From: Xylanibacter ruminicola Ga6B6
GTDB lineage: Bacteria; Bacteroidota; Bacteroidia; Bacteroidales; Bacteroidaceae
Direction: 5' to 3'
DNA length: 64,000 bases
Assembly: GCF_000687715.1 (NCBI RefSeq)
Contig: NZ_JHXD01000005.1
Span: 1-64,000 of the forward strand
Positions within the stretch are counted from its first letter, which is position 1. Each line of letters begins with the position of its first letter. The position numbers were made by a program, and so were the translations under genes. The notes under the pieces were generated by a model. It was given only the letters and a program-made list of their open reading frames with translations, ran no database searches and was not told the origin of the DNA. Of the stretch, positions 43,461 to 52,975 are shown in pieces.

Positions 43461-43492
43461 AATTGTCAACTTTCAGTTATCAATTGTCAACT
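43461..43492. repeat. AATTGTCAACT direct repeat in an intergenic gap
   Basis: Two exact 11-bp copies (43461-43471 and 43482-43492) with a 21-bp period fill the gap between the biotin-carrier stop and the oadB start. Confidence 0.65.
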
Positions 43493-43943
43493 ATCCAATG
43501 GTCAGGAGCACAGAACCTTCCATCACGCTCTCACCGGCTTTTACGGTGATAGAGGTTACGGTGCCTGAGTACTCGCTCTCGATGTTGTTCTGCATCTTCA
43601 TAGCTTCGAGCACCAGCACTACGTCGCCCTGCTTAACAGTGTCGCCTACGTTCACCTTCACATCGATGATGGTGCCAGGCAGAGGTGCCTTAATGGCCTG
43701 ACCTGAGCCAGCGGCTGCAGGCTTTTCGGCTGCGGGTGCAGCTGCAGGGGCTACCGAAGGACGAGCCACTGTTTTAGGTGCTTCTACGCGAACCTTCTTG
43801 AGTGTACTTGTGGGGTTGATGGGCTGCTTCAGCTCAACGTCAAAACGTACGCCATTTACTACTACTTTGGCAACGTTGCCCTCCACTTCTTCTATCTCTA
43901 CGTCGTAATCAACGCCTTGTACTTTATACTGATACTTATTCAT
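43491..43943 (-). CDS. Biotin carrier subunit of the Na+-pumping decarboxylase
   Basis: The start at 43943 (MNKYQYKVQGVDYDVEIEEV) gives 150 residues; the open frame runs back to 44048 but lies inside the OadG gene. A Pro/Ala linker (about 60-80) precedes a C-terminal biotinyl domain, IKAPLPGTIIDVKVNVGDTV and EAMKMQNNIE, with the biotinylated Lys at about 116. It carries carboxyl groups between the carboxyltransferase and OadB. The 5-nt gap to OadG and the operon layout support membership of this complex. Confidence 0.88.
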   Translation of the reverse strand: MNKYQYKVQGVDYDVEIEEVEGNVAKVVVNGVRFDVELKQPINPTSTLKKVRVEAPKTVARPSVAPAAAPAAEKPAAAGSGQAIKAPLPGTIIDVKVNVGDTVKQGDVVLVLEAMKMQNNIESEYSGTVTSITVKAGESVMEGSVLLTIG

Positions 43944-43948
43944 ATTGT

Positions 43949-44974
43949 TCAACGGATTTCTGGGGTTGTTGGAATTTTGGGTGCATGATGTTGTGTTGGG
44001 ATAACAGGCTTTGAGAAGTGAGTCATCTGACTGCCTTCGTCGGTCCATCCTGTTTCACGTGCCTTGATGGTAATGATACCACTCTCAACATCGTGAACAT
44101 CATCCTGATACTGTTTCAGGGCCATAGATATAACGGCTATGTAAACCTCCTTGTCTATACCCTTGGTCTTCAAACCATCCTGCAGAATATTACCTGTGGC
44201 ATGTGCCAGGTCGTGGGTAACCTCAACAGTTTTGGTAATAGGTTTGATGGGCTGGGTGTTTGCCACCTTCTTGGCCATCTCGATATTACGCATAATGATT
44301 CCGAATACCCAGAAGAATACGAAGAGTACTGCCAGACAGAAGAACACGATACCCATGGCCAGCAGTGTAATGCCGAATCCGTGTGGGTCTTCGCGCTTCA
44401 GATAAGCGTCCTTGGTCTCATCGGTCTTGATAAAGTTCTCAATGCCAGGTGTTACGTTCTCAGCTGATTTAACAGCCCACGATTTGGCGTTCTGTCGAGC
44501 ATAGCTCTGATCGGCAGCCAAAGCAGGGATGGTTACTGAGTCGATAAGTTCGGTGGCATTTCCGTTGTAGAATCCCAACCAAAGGGGCTCCGACAAGGGA
44601 ACGTTGAGCGAGAGGTGCAACTTACTCTGTGCAGGGTTAGAGTTACAGTAGAAGATCAGGTGCTGATGCCCGCCTATCTGCGTACGAGGATCGCCACTGG
44701 GGATAACACTCATGCGCTTGATGCGTTCAGGCACACTCATCTTTGGATCGAGTACGGAACGATCAGTAGTAAAATACATACCACGCACGTTATAGGTAGT
44801 GAACGAGGTGTTCTCCAACTCTATCCATGCGTGGTTTTGTCCGTAATCATCCTGAATGCTGGCGGTATTGTTGGTCAGCACCTCGTTAATGCGAATGTTT
44901 TTGGCTCCTTGAGCCATCATCGCCGTGGCGCTGGCCAACAATAGGCCGCTGAGCAGGATTTTGGTTTTCTTCAT
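43949..44974 (-). CDS. OadG family protein with lamin-tail domain
   Basis: The 341-residue protein starts with a signal peptide (ILLSGLLLASATAMMAQG). An extracytoplasmic lamin-tail-like domain follows (INEVLTNNTASIQDDYGQNH, WIELENTSFTTYNVRGMYF). A membrane segment (ITLLAMGIVFFCLAVLFVFF) at about 200-222 is followed by a cytoplasmic OadG-like part and a His/Pro-rich end. OadG anchors the decarboxylase complex; the lamin-tail fusion is a Bacteroidota feature known to me from annotations. No carboxyltransferase subunit lies beside it in this window. Confidence 0.78.
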   Translation of the reverse strand: MKKTKILLSGLLLASATAMMAQGAKNIRINEVLTNNTASIQDDYGQNHAWIELENTSFTTYNVRGMYFTTDRSVLDPKMSVPERIKRMSVIPSGDPRTQIGGHQHLIFYCNSNPAQSKLHLSLNVPLSEPLWLGFYNGNATELIDSVTIPALAADQSYARQNAKSWAVKSAENVTPGIENFIKTDETKDAYLKREDPHGFGITLLAMGIVFFCLAVLFVFFWVFGIIMRNIEMAKKVANTQPIKPITKTVEVTHDLAHATGNILQDGLKTKGIDKEVYIAVISMALKQYQDDVHDVESGIITIKARETGWTDEGSQMTHFSKPVIPTQHHAPKIPTTPEIR

Positions 44975-45039
44975 TTTGTTGGTGTATTATTATATTTATT
45001 TCTAGAATTTCTAGATTATCTAGTCTTTCTAGTTCCTAA

Positions 45040-45058
45040 CTGCGGCGATCAGCCGCAG
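45040..45058. other. GC hairpin at the AspT/YidE gene stop
   Basis: CTGCGGC-GATCA-GCCGCAG overlaps the TGA of the transporter gene; CTAG-rich repeats follow (45000-45036) without a T-run. It may modulate downstream expression of oadG. Confidence 0.4.
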
Positions 45059-46740
45059 AAGAACAATACCACAATCTGCGCTGTGAAGATGCGGAGGAAC
45101 ATAGCCAGCGGATAAACCGTTGAGTAGCCCAGAGCAGGAGCTTCCTTAGAGCAGATGCTGTTGGCATATGCCAGTGCGGGGGGATCGGTATAGGTACCAG
45201 CAATCATACCAGCCAACGTGAAGTAGTTGAAGCCAAACTTCCAACGTGCCAGTGGGCCTACAATCAGGATGGGGATGATGGTGATGAGGAAACCTGTGAG
45301 CACATAGAGCAGTCCGTCGCCCTGAACCACAGTCTCAAAGAACCCAGCTCCAGCCTTGATACCTACCGATGCCAGGAAGAGCACCAAACCAATCTCACGT
45401 AACATCATGTTAGCCGATGTGGTGGTATAGGTTACCAGATGTATCTTATAGCCATAACGGCCAATCAGAATAGCGATGATAAGTGGACCACCAGCCAAAC
45501 CTAACTTAACAGGTACGGGCATGCCAGGAATAGCTACAGGGAACATACCGAAGATGAGTCCGATAAAGATACCCACGAAGATAGTGGCGATGTTTGGTGC
45601 ATCCAAACGACGGATTGAGTTACCCATCTTGCCAGCTACGTTGTCAACAGCGTCCTCAGGACCAACAACCATGATGCGGTCGCCTACCTGCAGGGGCAGG
45701 GTGGGAGATGCGAAGATGTCCATACCATGACGGGTTACACGGGTTACGTTAACACCATGTACACTCGAGAAGTGCAGCGATGCCAGTGTCTTACCGTTAA
45801 CCTTAGGATTGGTAATAACGATACGCTTTGAAACCATAGGCTGATCCTGCTGCTCAAAGTCGATGTCGAGCTTAGGACCGATAAAGGCGGTGATAGCCTC
45901 CTGGTCGGCCTCGGCACAAACAATCAGCATCTGGTCGCCCAGGTGGAAGATGGTATCGCGGTTAGGGATAAACAGCTCGCCCTCGTGTACCAGACGTGAT
46001 ACTACGAAGTCGCGGTTCAGGAAGTCGTGGACCTGCAGCAGAGTCTTTCCCTCCAAGTATTTGTTTGTTACCTCAAGGTGCATCTTGTAAGGCTTCTTGT
46101 TAGCGTTGGTCTCGTCCAGCGCCTCAAGGTCCTTCTCTTCGTTGTCAAGCTTAACCTTGCAGATATACCTTACTAATATAATAGCACCGATAATACCCAG
46201 CACACCAAGTGGGTAAGCACAGGCATAGGCCGATGCAATCTGTGGAGCGTTGCCGCCGAATACGGTCGAGAGAGCCTCGTTGGCAGCACCAAGTCCAGGG
46301 GTGTTAGTTACGGCACCATACAGTGTACCAACCATCATAGGCAGGTTGTTGGTATTGTTAGTGTCGAAGAAGATGTAGTAGCAGCCAAACATTACCAGGA
46401 TGTTAAGCAGGATAGCTGTAGCAGCCATTGCGTTAAGCTTAATACCCTGTGTACCAAAGCTTTCGAAGAATCCAGGACCTACCTGCAGACCGATCATGAA
46501 TACAAAGAGTATCAGTCCGAAGTCCTGTACGAATGTAAGAATGGGAGTTGGAGCAGTAAAGCTGATGTGTCCGGCCAGAATACCTGCAAAAAGCACAAAG
46601 GTTACGCCCAGTGAAACACCAAAAAACTTAATTTTTCCTAAATAAACACCAATCGCTATCACAATAGCGTAGAGTAGCGTGATGTGCGCTACCGAGTCTG
46701 TCGTCGTAAAAAGGTCACTTAACCACTGAAATGATTCCAT
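45049..46740 (-). CDS. AspT/YidE family transporter with RCK_C domains
   Basis: At 563 residues it has two blocks of hydrophobic segments (AspT/YidE duplication repeats) separated by a soluble central part at about 210-380 carrying two TrkA-C-like units ([20 protein letters not shown], then [20 protein letters not shown]). The hydrophobic blocks contain [20 protein letters not shown] and [19 protein letters not shown], the family's conserved repeat. The family includes the aspartate:alanine antiporter AspT. Being first in an operon with the decarboxylase, it may exchange a C4-dicarboxylate or related acid, an inference from context. Confidence 0.83.
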   Translation of the reverse strand: MESFQWLSDLFTTTDSVAHITLLYAIVIAIGVYLGKIKFFGVSLGVTFVLFAGILAGHISFTAPTPILTFVQDFGLILFVFMIGLQVGPGFFESFGTQGIKLNAMAATAILLNILVMFGCYYIFFDTNNTNNLPMMVGTLYGAVTNTPGLGAANEALSTVFGGNAPQIASAYACAYPLGVLGIIGAIILVRYICKVKLDNEEKDLEALDETNANKKPYKMHLEVTNKYLEGKTLLQVHDFLNRDFVVSRLVHEGELFIPNRDTIFHLGDQMLIVCAEADQEAITAFIGPKLDIDFEQQDQPMVSKRIVITNPKVNGKTLASLHFSSVHGVNVTRVTRHGMDIFASPTLPLQVGDRIMVVGPEDAVDNVAGKMGNSIRRLDAPNIATIFVGIFIGLIFGMFPVAIPGMPVPVKLGLAGGPLIIAILIGRYGYKIHLVTYTTTSANMMLREIGLVLFLASVGIKAGAGFFETVVQGDGLLYVLTGFLITIIPILIVGPLARWKFGFNYFTLAGMIAGTYTDPPALAYANSICSKEAPALGYSTVYPLAMFLRIFTAQIVVLFFCG

Positions 46741-46789
46741 AAATAATTCTAAATAATACCTATTCTTTAAAATATCTCAAATTCGACTG

Positions 46790-46797
46790 CAAAGGTA
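46790..46797 (-). promoter_or_regulatory. -7 box of the transporter-decarboxylase operon
   Basis: Minus-strand TACCTTTG, about 50 nt before the transporter start. Confidence 0.6.
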
Positions 46798-46902
46798 GTT
46801 AAAAAATGCTCATCTTTATCATTTTTGTGCATCAATTTTCGTATAAATAGTGTTTTTTTATTTCTTTCACACTTCAAAATGCCGTTTTGAGCAAAAATGT
46901 TG

Positions 46903-46910
46903 TATCTTTG
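46903..46910 (+). promoter_or_regulatory. -7 box of the mutAB operon
   Basis: TATCTTTG, 60 nt before the mutA ATG. Together with the box at 46790-46797 it makes a divergent promoter pair in a 229-bp gap. The leader is too short for a cobalamin riboswitch. Confidence 0.6.
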
Positions 46911-46969
46911 TCCACTGTTAAGAATAAACTTAAAACATTACTTATATAATAATTAAACGTATCAAATCT

Positions 46970-48832
46970 ATGGCAAACAAAGAGAAACTCTTTACCGAGT
47001 TCACAGCCCCTACCAAACAGGAATGGCTCGACAAGATCGAGGTAGACCTGAAAGGTGCTGATTTCCAGAAACGCTTGGTATGGAGAACAAACGAAGGTTT
47101 TAACGTACAACCCTTCTATCGCCGTGAGGATCTGGCTAACCTGAAAACACCCGATGCACTGCCTGGCGAGTTTCCATTTGTACGTGGCAATAAAAAGGAT
47201 TCGAACGAGTGGTATGTGCGCCAGAATATCGAGGCTGCCGACCCTAAGGCCGCTAACGCCAAGGCACTCGACATCCTGAACAAGGGTATCGACTCATTAG
47301 GTTTCCATATTCCTGGAAAGCTGGTTTCGCTGGATACTATCGAGACATTGCTCGATGGCATTTACTGCGAGTGCGTAGAGGTTAACTTCTCTACCTGTCA
47401 GCGTCATTCGCTCGAACTGGCTGAAATCCTGAAGACTTATTGGACCAAGAAGGGTTACGACAAGGAAAAGATAGTAGGCTCGATAGAATGGGACCCCATG
47501 AAGAAGATTGTGATGACGGGTAAGGATGTAACACCTGTGCTCGCCTTTGGTCCTAAACTGGCCGAGTCGCTCAAGGAGTATCCCAACTTCCGCAGCATTA
47601 CCGTTCATAGCGATGCACTTAACAATGCAGGTGCCTACATCGTTCAGGAGCTGGGTTATGCTTTGGCTTGGGGTAACGAGTATCTGCAGCAGTTGACCGA
47701 TGCTGGTGTGGATGTGGATCTGGCAGCTAAGAGCATCAAGTTTAATATGGGTGTCAGCGAGAACTATTTCATGGAGATTGCCAAGTTCCGTGCCGCCCGT
47801 TTGCTGTGGGCTCAGATTGTAAAGCAGTACGAGCCTAAGTGCGACTGTGCTTGCAAGATGATTATCAACGCCACCACCTCTACTTATAACCAGACGCTGT
47901 TCGACAGCTATGTAAACCTGCTGCGTTCGCAGACCGAGGCTATGAGTGCTGCCCTGGGTAGTGTTCACTCGATGATGGTAACACCATTCGATGCACCTTA
48001 CGAGGAGGCAACCGACTTCTCTGAGCGTATCGCCCGCAACCAGCAGCTGCTGATTAAGGAGGAGAGTCACTTCGACCGTATCGTAGATCCATCAGCTGGT
48101 TCGTATTATATTGAGCATCTGACTGATGCATTGGCTACCGAGGCTTGGAAGATATTCCTGAAGGTTGAAGACGAGGGTGGATTCCTCGCAGCCATCAAGG
48201 CTGGAACCATTCAGGACGATATCAACGCCACCAATGTTAAGCGTCATGGCGATGCTGCCAAGCGTAAAGAGTTCCTGCTGGGTACCAACCAGTTCCCGAA
48301 CTTCACCGAGAAGAGCGAGAACAAGCGTGCTTACAAGCACCATTGCGGTTGTGGCGGCGTGCACCATCATGGCGAGGAGACTGTAGCCTTTAAGGGTATC
48401 GAAAGCACCCGTTTGGCTGCCGACTTCGAGAATCTCCGCATACATACCGAGGAAACTAAGGTGCCTACAGCCTTTATGCTTACCATCGGTAATCTGGCCA
48501 TGCGTCAGGCTCGTGCACAGTTCTCGTGCAACTTCCTGGCTTGTGCTGGCTATAAGGTGATTGATAACCTTGGATTCAAGACCGTTGAAGAGGGTGTTGA
48601 TGCCGCTTTGGAGGCTAAGGCCGATATCGTGGTTATCTGCTCGAGCGACGATGAGTATGCCGAGTATGCTATCCCTGCCTTTAAGTACCTCGATGGTCGC
48701 GCCATGTTCGTAGTTGCTGGTGCGCCTGCTTGCATGGAAGACCTGAAGGCCGCTGGCATCGAGAACTTTGTACATGTAAAGTGCAACGTGCTCGAGACTT
48801 TGAAAGAATATAATCAGAAACTTGGTATTTAA
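46970..48832 (+). CDS. mutA: Methylmalonyl-CoA mutase small subunit
   Basis: The small, non-cobalamin-binding partner of the mutase that interconverts succinyl-CoA and methylmalonyl-CoA. At 620 residues it shows the family's WLDKIEVDLKGADFQKRLVW start and INATTSTYNQTLFDSYVNLL plus FSERIARNQQLLIKEESHFD. The C-terminal domain lacks the DxHxxG cobalamin motif, as expected. A His/Cys-rich insertion, HHCGCGGVHHHGEE, is present around 455-470, not a feature I know from the family, and may bind metal. mutB follows after 19 nt. Confidence 0.9.
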   Translation: MANKEKLFTEFTAPTKQEWLDKIEVDLKGADFQKRLVWRTNEGFNVQPFYRREDLANLKTPDALPGEFPFVRGNKKDSNEWYVRQNIEAADPKAANAKALDILNKGIDSLGFHIPGKLVSLDTIETLLDGIYCECVEVNFSTCQRHSLELAEILKTYWTKKGYDKEKIVGSIEWDPMKKIVMTGKDVTPVLAFGPKLAESLKEYPNFRSITVHSDALNNAGAYIVQELGYALAWGNEYLQQLTDAGVDVDLAAKSIKFNMGVSENYFMEIAKFRAARLLWAQIVKQYEPKCDCACKMIINATTSTYNQTLFDSYVNLLRSQTEAMSAALGSVHSMMVTPFDAPYEEATDFSERIARNQQLLIKEESHFDRIVDPSAGSYYIEHLTDALATEAWKIFLKVEDEGGFLAAIKAGTIQDDINATNVKRHGDAAKRKEFLLGTNQFPNFTEKSENKRAYKHHCGCGGVHHHGEETVAFKGIESTRLAADFENLRIHTEETKVPTAFMLTIGNLAMRQARAQFSCNFLACAGYKVIDNLGFKTVEEGVDAALEAKADIVVICSSDDEYAEYAIPAFKYLDGRAMFVVAGAPACMEDLKAAGIENFVHVKCNVLETLKEYNQKLGI

Positions 48833-48851
48833 AGAATAGGAGACTTGAATT

Positions 48852-51017
48852 ATGCGTAAACAGTTTAAAGATATTGATATCTATGCAGGCATCAAGGCTC
48901 AGGATGGTGCCAAGTGGATTAAAGATAATGGTATTGAGGCCAACTGGAAGACCCCAGAGCACATCGAGGTTCGTCCTGTTTATACTAAGGAAGACCTTGA
49001 GGGTATGGAGCACCTCGACTTTACAGCTGGTATCCCTCCCTATCTGCGTGGTCCGTATTCGATGATGTACCCCTTCAAGCCTTGGACTATCCGTCAGTAT
49101 GCCGGATTCTCTACTGCCGAAGAGTCGAATGCCTTCTATCGCCGTAACCTGGCTTCGGGTCAGAAAGGTCTTTCTGTAGCTTTCGACCTGCCTACACACC
49201 GTGGTTACGACCCCGATAACGCTCGTGTAGTGGGCGATGTGGGTAAGGCTGGTGTATCAATCTGTAACGAGGAGAACATGAAGGTACTCTTCAGCGGTAT
49301 CCCCTTGAATAAGATGTCGGTTTCTATGACCATGAACGGTGCCGTGCTGCCTATCCTGGCATTCTACATCGTAGCAGGTCTGGAGCAGGGCGCTCAATTA
49401 GAAGAAATGGCTGGAACCATCCAGAACGATATCCTGAAGGAGTTCATGGTGCGTAACACCTATATCTATCCCCCTGCATTCTCAATGAAGATTATTGCTG
49501 ATATCTTCGAGTATACCTCGCAGAAGATGCCTAAGTTCAACAGCATCTCTATCTCTGGTTATCACATGCAGGAGGCTGGTGCTACAGCTGATATCGAGCT
49601 GGCTTACACCTTGGCCGATGGTATGGACTACCTGCGTACAGGTGTGAATGCCGGTATCGATGTGGATGCTTTTGCACCTCGTCTCAGCTTCTTCTGGGCT
49701 ATCGGTATGAACCACTTTATGGAGATTGCCAAGATGCGTGCTGGCCGACTGTTGTGGGCTAAGATAGTGAAGAGCTTCGGTGCCAAGAATCCAAAGTCGC
49801 TGGCCCTGCGTACCCACTCACAGACATCAGGTTGGTCGCTCACCGAGCAGGACCCATTCAATAACGTAGGTCGTACCTGTATCGAGGCTATGGCTGCTGT
49901 GCTGGGGCATACTCAGTCGCTGCATACCAATGCGCTTGATGAGGCTATCGCTCTGCCTACCGACTTCTCGGCTCGTATCGCTCGTAACACCCAGATCTAT
50001 ATCCAGAACGAGACTAAGGTGTGCAAGCAGATCGACCCATGGGCTGGCTCTTACTATGTTGAGACGCTGACCAACGAGCTGGTTCACAAGGCTTGGGAGC
50101 ATATCCAGGAGATTGAGAAACTGGGTGGTATGGCCAAGGCCATCGAGACAGGTCTGCCTAAGATGCGTATCGAGGAGGCTGCAGCTCGTACTCAGGCTCG
50201 TATCGATAGTGGCGTGCAAACCATCGTTGGTACCAACAAGTACCGTTTGGAGCACGAGGATCCTATCGATATCCTCGAGGTTGATAACACTGCTGTACGC
50301 AAGCAGCAGGAGGAGAGTTTGAAGGAGGTTCGCTCTACCCGCGACGAGGCCGCTTGTCAGGCTGCACTCAAGGCTATCACCGAGTGTGTACGCGACTTTA
50401 AGGAAGGGCGCAAGAGCGAGAACAACCTGCTCGACCTGGCTGTAAAGGCTGCTCAGCTGCGTTGTACTCTGGGTGAGATTTCAGATGCCTGCGAAGAGAT
50501 CGTGGGCCGTTATAAAGCAGTAATCAGAACAATTTCAGGCGTGTATAGTTCAGAATCTAAGAATGATAAGGAATTCGAGGAGGCTAAGAAGCTTACCGAC
50601 GAGTTTGCTCAGAAGGAAGGTCGCCGTCCACGTATCTTCGTTGCCAAGATGGGTCAGGACGGTCACGACCGTGGTGCTAAGGTAGTGGCAACAGGTTATG
50701 CCGACTGTGGCTTCGACGTGGATATGGGACCACTGTTCCAGACTCCTGAGGAGGCTGCCCGTATGGCTGTTGAGAACGATGTGCACATTGTAGGTGCCTC
50801 GTCGCTCGCTGCTGGTCACAAGACGCTCATTCCTCAGCTCATCGAGGAGCTGAAGAAGCTGGGCCGCGAGGACATCATGGTAACTGCCGGAGGTGTTATT
50901 CCTGCTCAGGATTACGACTTCCTCTACAAGGCAGGTGTGGCCTGTATCTTCGGTCCTGGTACCCCGATTCCGTATTCGGCCATCCAGATGATGAAGATTC
51001 TGATGGACAAAGAGTAA
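48852..51017 (+). CDS. mutB: Methylmalonyl-CoA mutase large subunit
   Basis: The catalytic, adenosylcobalamin-dependent subunit. It begins with a CoA/TIM-barrel part including [20 protein letters not shown] and [20 protein letters not shown], and ends in the B12 domain with [20 protein letters not shown], the DxHxxG motif with the lower-ligand His, at about 600-615. At 721 aa it is standard. With the Na+-pumping decarboxylase next door it fits succinate-to-propionate fermentation; epimerase and carboxyltransferase genes are not in the window. Confidence 0.95.
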   Translation: MRKQFKDIDIYAGIKAQDGAKWIKDNGIEANWKTPEHIEVRPVYTKEDLEGMEHLDFTAGIPPYLRGPYSMMYPFKPWTIRQYAGFSTAEESNAFYRRNLASGQKGLSVAFDLPTHRGYDPDNARVVGDVGKAGVSICNEENMKVLFSGIPLNKMSVSMTMNGAVLPILAFYIVAGLEQGAQLEEMAGTIQNDILKEFMVRNTYIYPPAFSMKIIADIFEYTSQKMPKFNSISISGYHMQEAGATADIELAYTLADGMDYLRTGVNAGIDVDAFAPRLSFFWAIGMNHFMEIAKMRAGRLLWAKIVKSFGAKNPKSLALRTHSQTSGWSLTEQDPFNNVGRTCIEAMAAVLGHTQSLHTNALDEAIALPTDFSARIARNTQIYIQNETKVCKQIDPWAGSYYVETLTNELVHKAWEHIQEIEKLGGMAKAIETGLPKMRIEEAAARTQARIDSGVQTIVGTNKYRLEHEDPIDILEVDNTAVRKQQEESLKEVRSTRDEAACQAALKAITECVRDFKEGRKSENNLLDLAVKAAQLRCTLGEISDACEEIVGRYKAVIRTISGVYSSESKNDKEFEEAKKLTDEFAQKEGRRPRIFVAKMGQDGHDRGAKVVATGYADCGFDVDMGPLFQTPEEAARMAVENDVHIVGASSLAAGHKTLIPQLIEELKKLGREDIMVTAGGVIPAQDYDFLYKAGVACIFGPGTPIPYSAIQMMKILMDKE

Positions 51018-51019
51018 TT

Positions 51020-52072
51020 ATGGAGAATAAAAGACATATTGATGTATTGATAATCGGAGCCGGTCCTGCCGGCTCCGTTTGTGGTAGTCTGTTAAAGCAG
51101 GCCGGTGTTGAATGTTTGATAGTTGATCAGGCCACGTTCCCCCGTGATAAAGTTTGCGGTGGTGGACTTACGGTTAAGGCTTGGCGACTGTTGGATATGC
51201 TGCTGCCTGGCATACAGTATAACTATCGCCCCATCACCCGCATGCGTTGTCAGTTCGAGAACGATGCCGTTTGCGAGTTTCAGGCCGAATATCCCATCCG
51301 CATGACCAGGCGTAAGGATTTCGATTATTCATTGTTGCAGTATTACCTCAACCATGGTGGCGAGCTGATGAAGGGTTCGTTTGCCCGCTTTGATCAGCAG
51401 GCCGACGGACAGGTGCTTGTTACCCTTAAGTCGGGCGAGCAGATTTCGTGTCGTTATCTGGTGGCAGCCGATGGTTCAAACAGTCAGATTCGTCAGCAGA
51501 TTCATGGCGATTCCAAGCTGCGTGCCATGTTCCTTGAGCAGTTCGATGAGGGTAAGGAGAGCGACGATGTGTTTGTACACTTTTCGGCCAATTATCGTCC
51601 AGGCGTGTTCTATAAGTTCTCGAGTGTAGGGCGCGACATGTATGGCTATGCCTCGGTTGAGACCAACGACGACATGCCCAGTCACAAGGCAGGTTTCAAA
51701 CAGGCGCTTACCAAGTTTGGTGTGCCCGTAGGTCGTATCTGTGGTGCCTATATCCAGCTTGATACCGTGCCCCATACAGCCGATAATGTGATATTGATTG
51801 GCGATGCCGGCGGATTTGCCAATAAGCTTACGGGCGAGGGACTTTACGATGCCTTTAAAACTGCGGCAAATGCCAAGCGTGCTATTGTTGAGGGCCGCTC
51901 GTTTAGCGAAACCAATAAGGAGGAGTTCCGCAAGATGGAGCATCAGAAAAAGGTGTACGAGTTCTTTTTCAGTCCTATCGGGTGGCGGCTGCTTCGCTGG
52001 GCTTTACGTTATCCCAGAATTATCAAATGGCTTTTCGATGCTAAGATGAAACGTGAGACGTTTCGGGCATAA
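51020..52072 (+). CDS. FAD-dependent oxidoreductase, geranylgeranyl-reductase-like
   Basis: A Rossmann GAGPAGSVCGSL near 12-23 binds FAD. FPRDKVCGGGL (about 40-50) is the PxxYxWxFP-like region of the geranylgeranyl reductase/halogenase-type group, and a second FAD motif, LIGDAGGFANKLTGEGLYDA, lies at about 255-274. It could reduce an isoprenoid or other lipid double bond; the substrate is unknown. It starts 2 nt after mutB, so it is co-transcribed with the mutase; no direct biochemical link is obvious. A perfect terminator follows. Confidence 0.83.
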   Translation: MENKRHIDVLIIGAGPAGSVCGSLLKQAGVECLIVDQATFPRDKVCGGGLTVKAWRLLDMLLPGIQYNYRPITRMRCQFENDAVCEFQAEYPIRMTRRKDFDYSLLQYYLNHGGELMKGSFARFDQQADGQVLVTLKSGEQISCRYLVAADGSNSQIRQQIHGDSKLRAMFLEQFDEGKESDDVFVHFSANYRPGVFYKFSSVGRDMYGYASVETNDDMPSHKAGFKQALTKFGVPVGRICGAYIQLDTVPHTADNVILIGDAGGFANKLTGEGLYDAFKTAANAKRAIVEGRSFSETNKEEFRKMEHQKKVYEFFFSPIGWRLLRWALRYPRIIKWLFDAKMKRETFRA

Positions 52073-52078
52073 AACAAT

Positions 52079-52107
52079 AAAATCCCAGTAGTGCTTACTG
52101 GGATTTT
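52079..52107. terminator. Bidirectional terminator after the FAD oxidoreductase
   Basis: AAAATCCCAGTA, loop GTGCT, TACTGGGATTTT: a 12-bp perfect stem between convergent genes. Confidence 0.85.
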
Positions 52108-52131
52108 AACTTTTCGCATCTCTATCATAAA

Positions 52132-52365
52132 TCAGCCGCGCTCGTCAATTCTGTACGCTCTGTTGTTATTCTTTATGTAGATCTGCAGGTCGCTGAAGTA
52201 ACCTGATTTTTGGATTTCGGCGAGGTTCATTTGGGCGTCCTCTTCCAATTGATACTCTTGGGCTTTAACCAGATTGCTGGTAAATTCCAGTATCTTCTTG
52301 TCTGTATCCAGAACCGCTATCCATTCTTCCTTCAGTCGGTTTCCGATAACAAATTTTTCACCCAT
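52132..52365 (-). CDS. Small hypothetical protein, 77 aa
   Basis: A plausible gene: MGEKFVIGNRLKEEWIAVLD, a soluble charged sequence ending NNNRAYRIDERG, with no recognised family. The start is supported by a TATCTTTG box at 52441-52448, giving a leader of about 65 nt. It is convergent with the FAD oxidoreductase gene. Confidence 0.5.
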   Translation of the reverse strand: MGEKFVIGNRLKEEWIAVLDTDKKILEFTSNLVKAQEYQLEEDAQMNLAEIQKSGYFSDLQIYIKNNNRAYRIDERG

Positions 52366-52440
52366 AATTTTTAACTATTATATATTCGATCTGTAGTTTG
52401 TCGTATAGCTTTTTCAGCCTCTGCTTTTTGTAAGCTTGTG

Positions 52441-52448
52441 CAAAGATA
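52441..52448 (-). promoter_or_regulatory. -7 box of the 77-aa gene
   Basis: Minus-strand TATCTTTG; the transcript would begin near 52434. Confidence 0.5.
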
Positions 52449-52700
52449 CACACTTTCTGCCAACATTGTATCACCACACCCCCAAAAATCGTATGTAAAC
52501 GTTTGAGTAAAACTGTTTCGTGCGCCGTATTTCTATCCTCTTTTGCTTGAATTTGCAAATTTATTTTTGTCAATTGACCTACATATCTACATAAAATCGC
52601 TTAAACCCCGCATACACAAAGGGATTTTTGTACTTTTCGACCTACATAAAAACTACATTCTAACTACATAAAACTACATAAAATCTACATGATTCCTGCG

Positions 52701-52810
52701 AAAAGTAGCTTTTCGTTGCCCTAAAAGTAGCTTTTCGTTGCTCAAAAAGTAGCTTTTCGTTGCTCAAAAAGTAGCTTTTCGAGATGCAAAAAGTAACTTT
52801 TCGATGCACA
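52701..52810 (+). repeat. Five tandem 22-bp units, consensus starting AAAAGTAGCTTTTCGT
   Basis: Units at 52701, 52723, 52745, 52767 and 52789, each exactly 22 bp. The first three are nearly identical; the last two vary in the GTTGC part. Each contains AAAAG-TAG-CTTTT, a small palindrome. Confidence 0.9.
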
Positions 52811-52883
52811 AAAAGAAATGCCCTGCCTTACTAAAACAAACTCTTTAACTTATTCGCTATCTTTTTCCTTATTGGTCGATTAG

Positions 52884-52901
52884 AAATTCTCTAGAGAATT
52901 T
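52884..52901. repeat. 18-bp perfect palindrome AAATTCTCTAGAGAATTT
   Basis: Perfectly self-complementary; the same core recurs at 52947-52968. Confidence 0.8.
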
Positions 52902-52939
52902 TCGGCTTAGTGCCGTACTAACTATTTTTCTCTGCCTAA

Positions 52940-52975
52940 GTAGCGCAAAAATTCTCTAGAGAATTTTTACGCTAC
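52940..52975. repeat. 36-bp palindrome centred on CTCTAGAG
   Basis: GTAGCG...CGCTAC arms flank a 22-bp perfect core (52947-52968), with one mismatched pair (52946/52969). Confidence 0.85.

Noticed and set aside
46911..46969. Cobalamin riboswitch upstream of mutA
   Set aside because: The leader after the promoter box is under 60 nt and shows none of the expected paired elements.
52358..52573. 71-aa minus-strand open frame
   Set aside because: The -7 box at 52441-52448 lies inside it and drives the 77-aa gene; the translation has no family features.
52701..52810. CRISPR array
   Set aside because: The five 22-bp units are directly adjacent with no spacers, and no cas genes are present.
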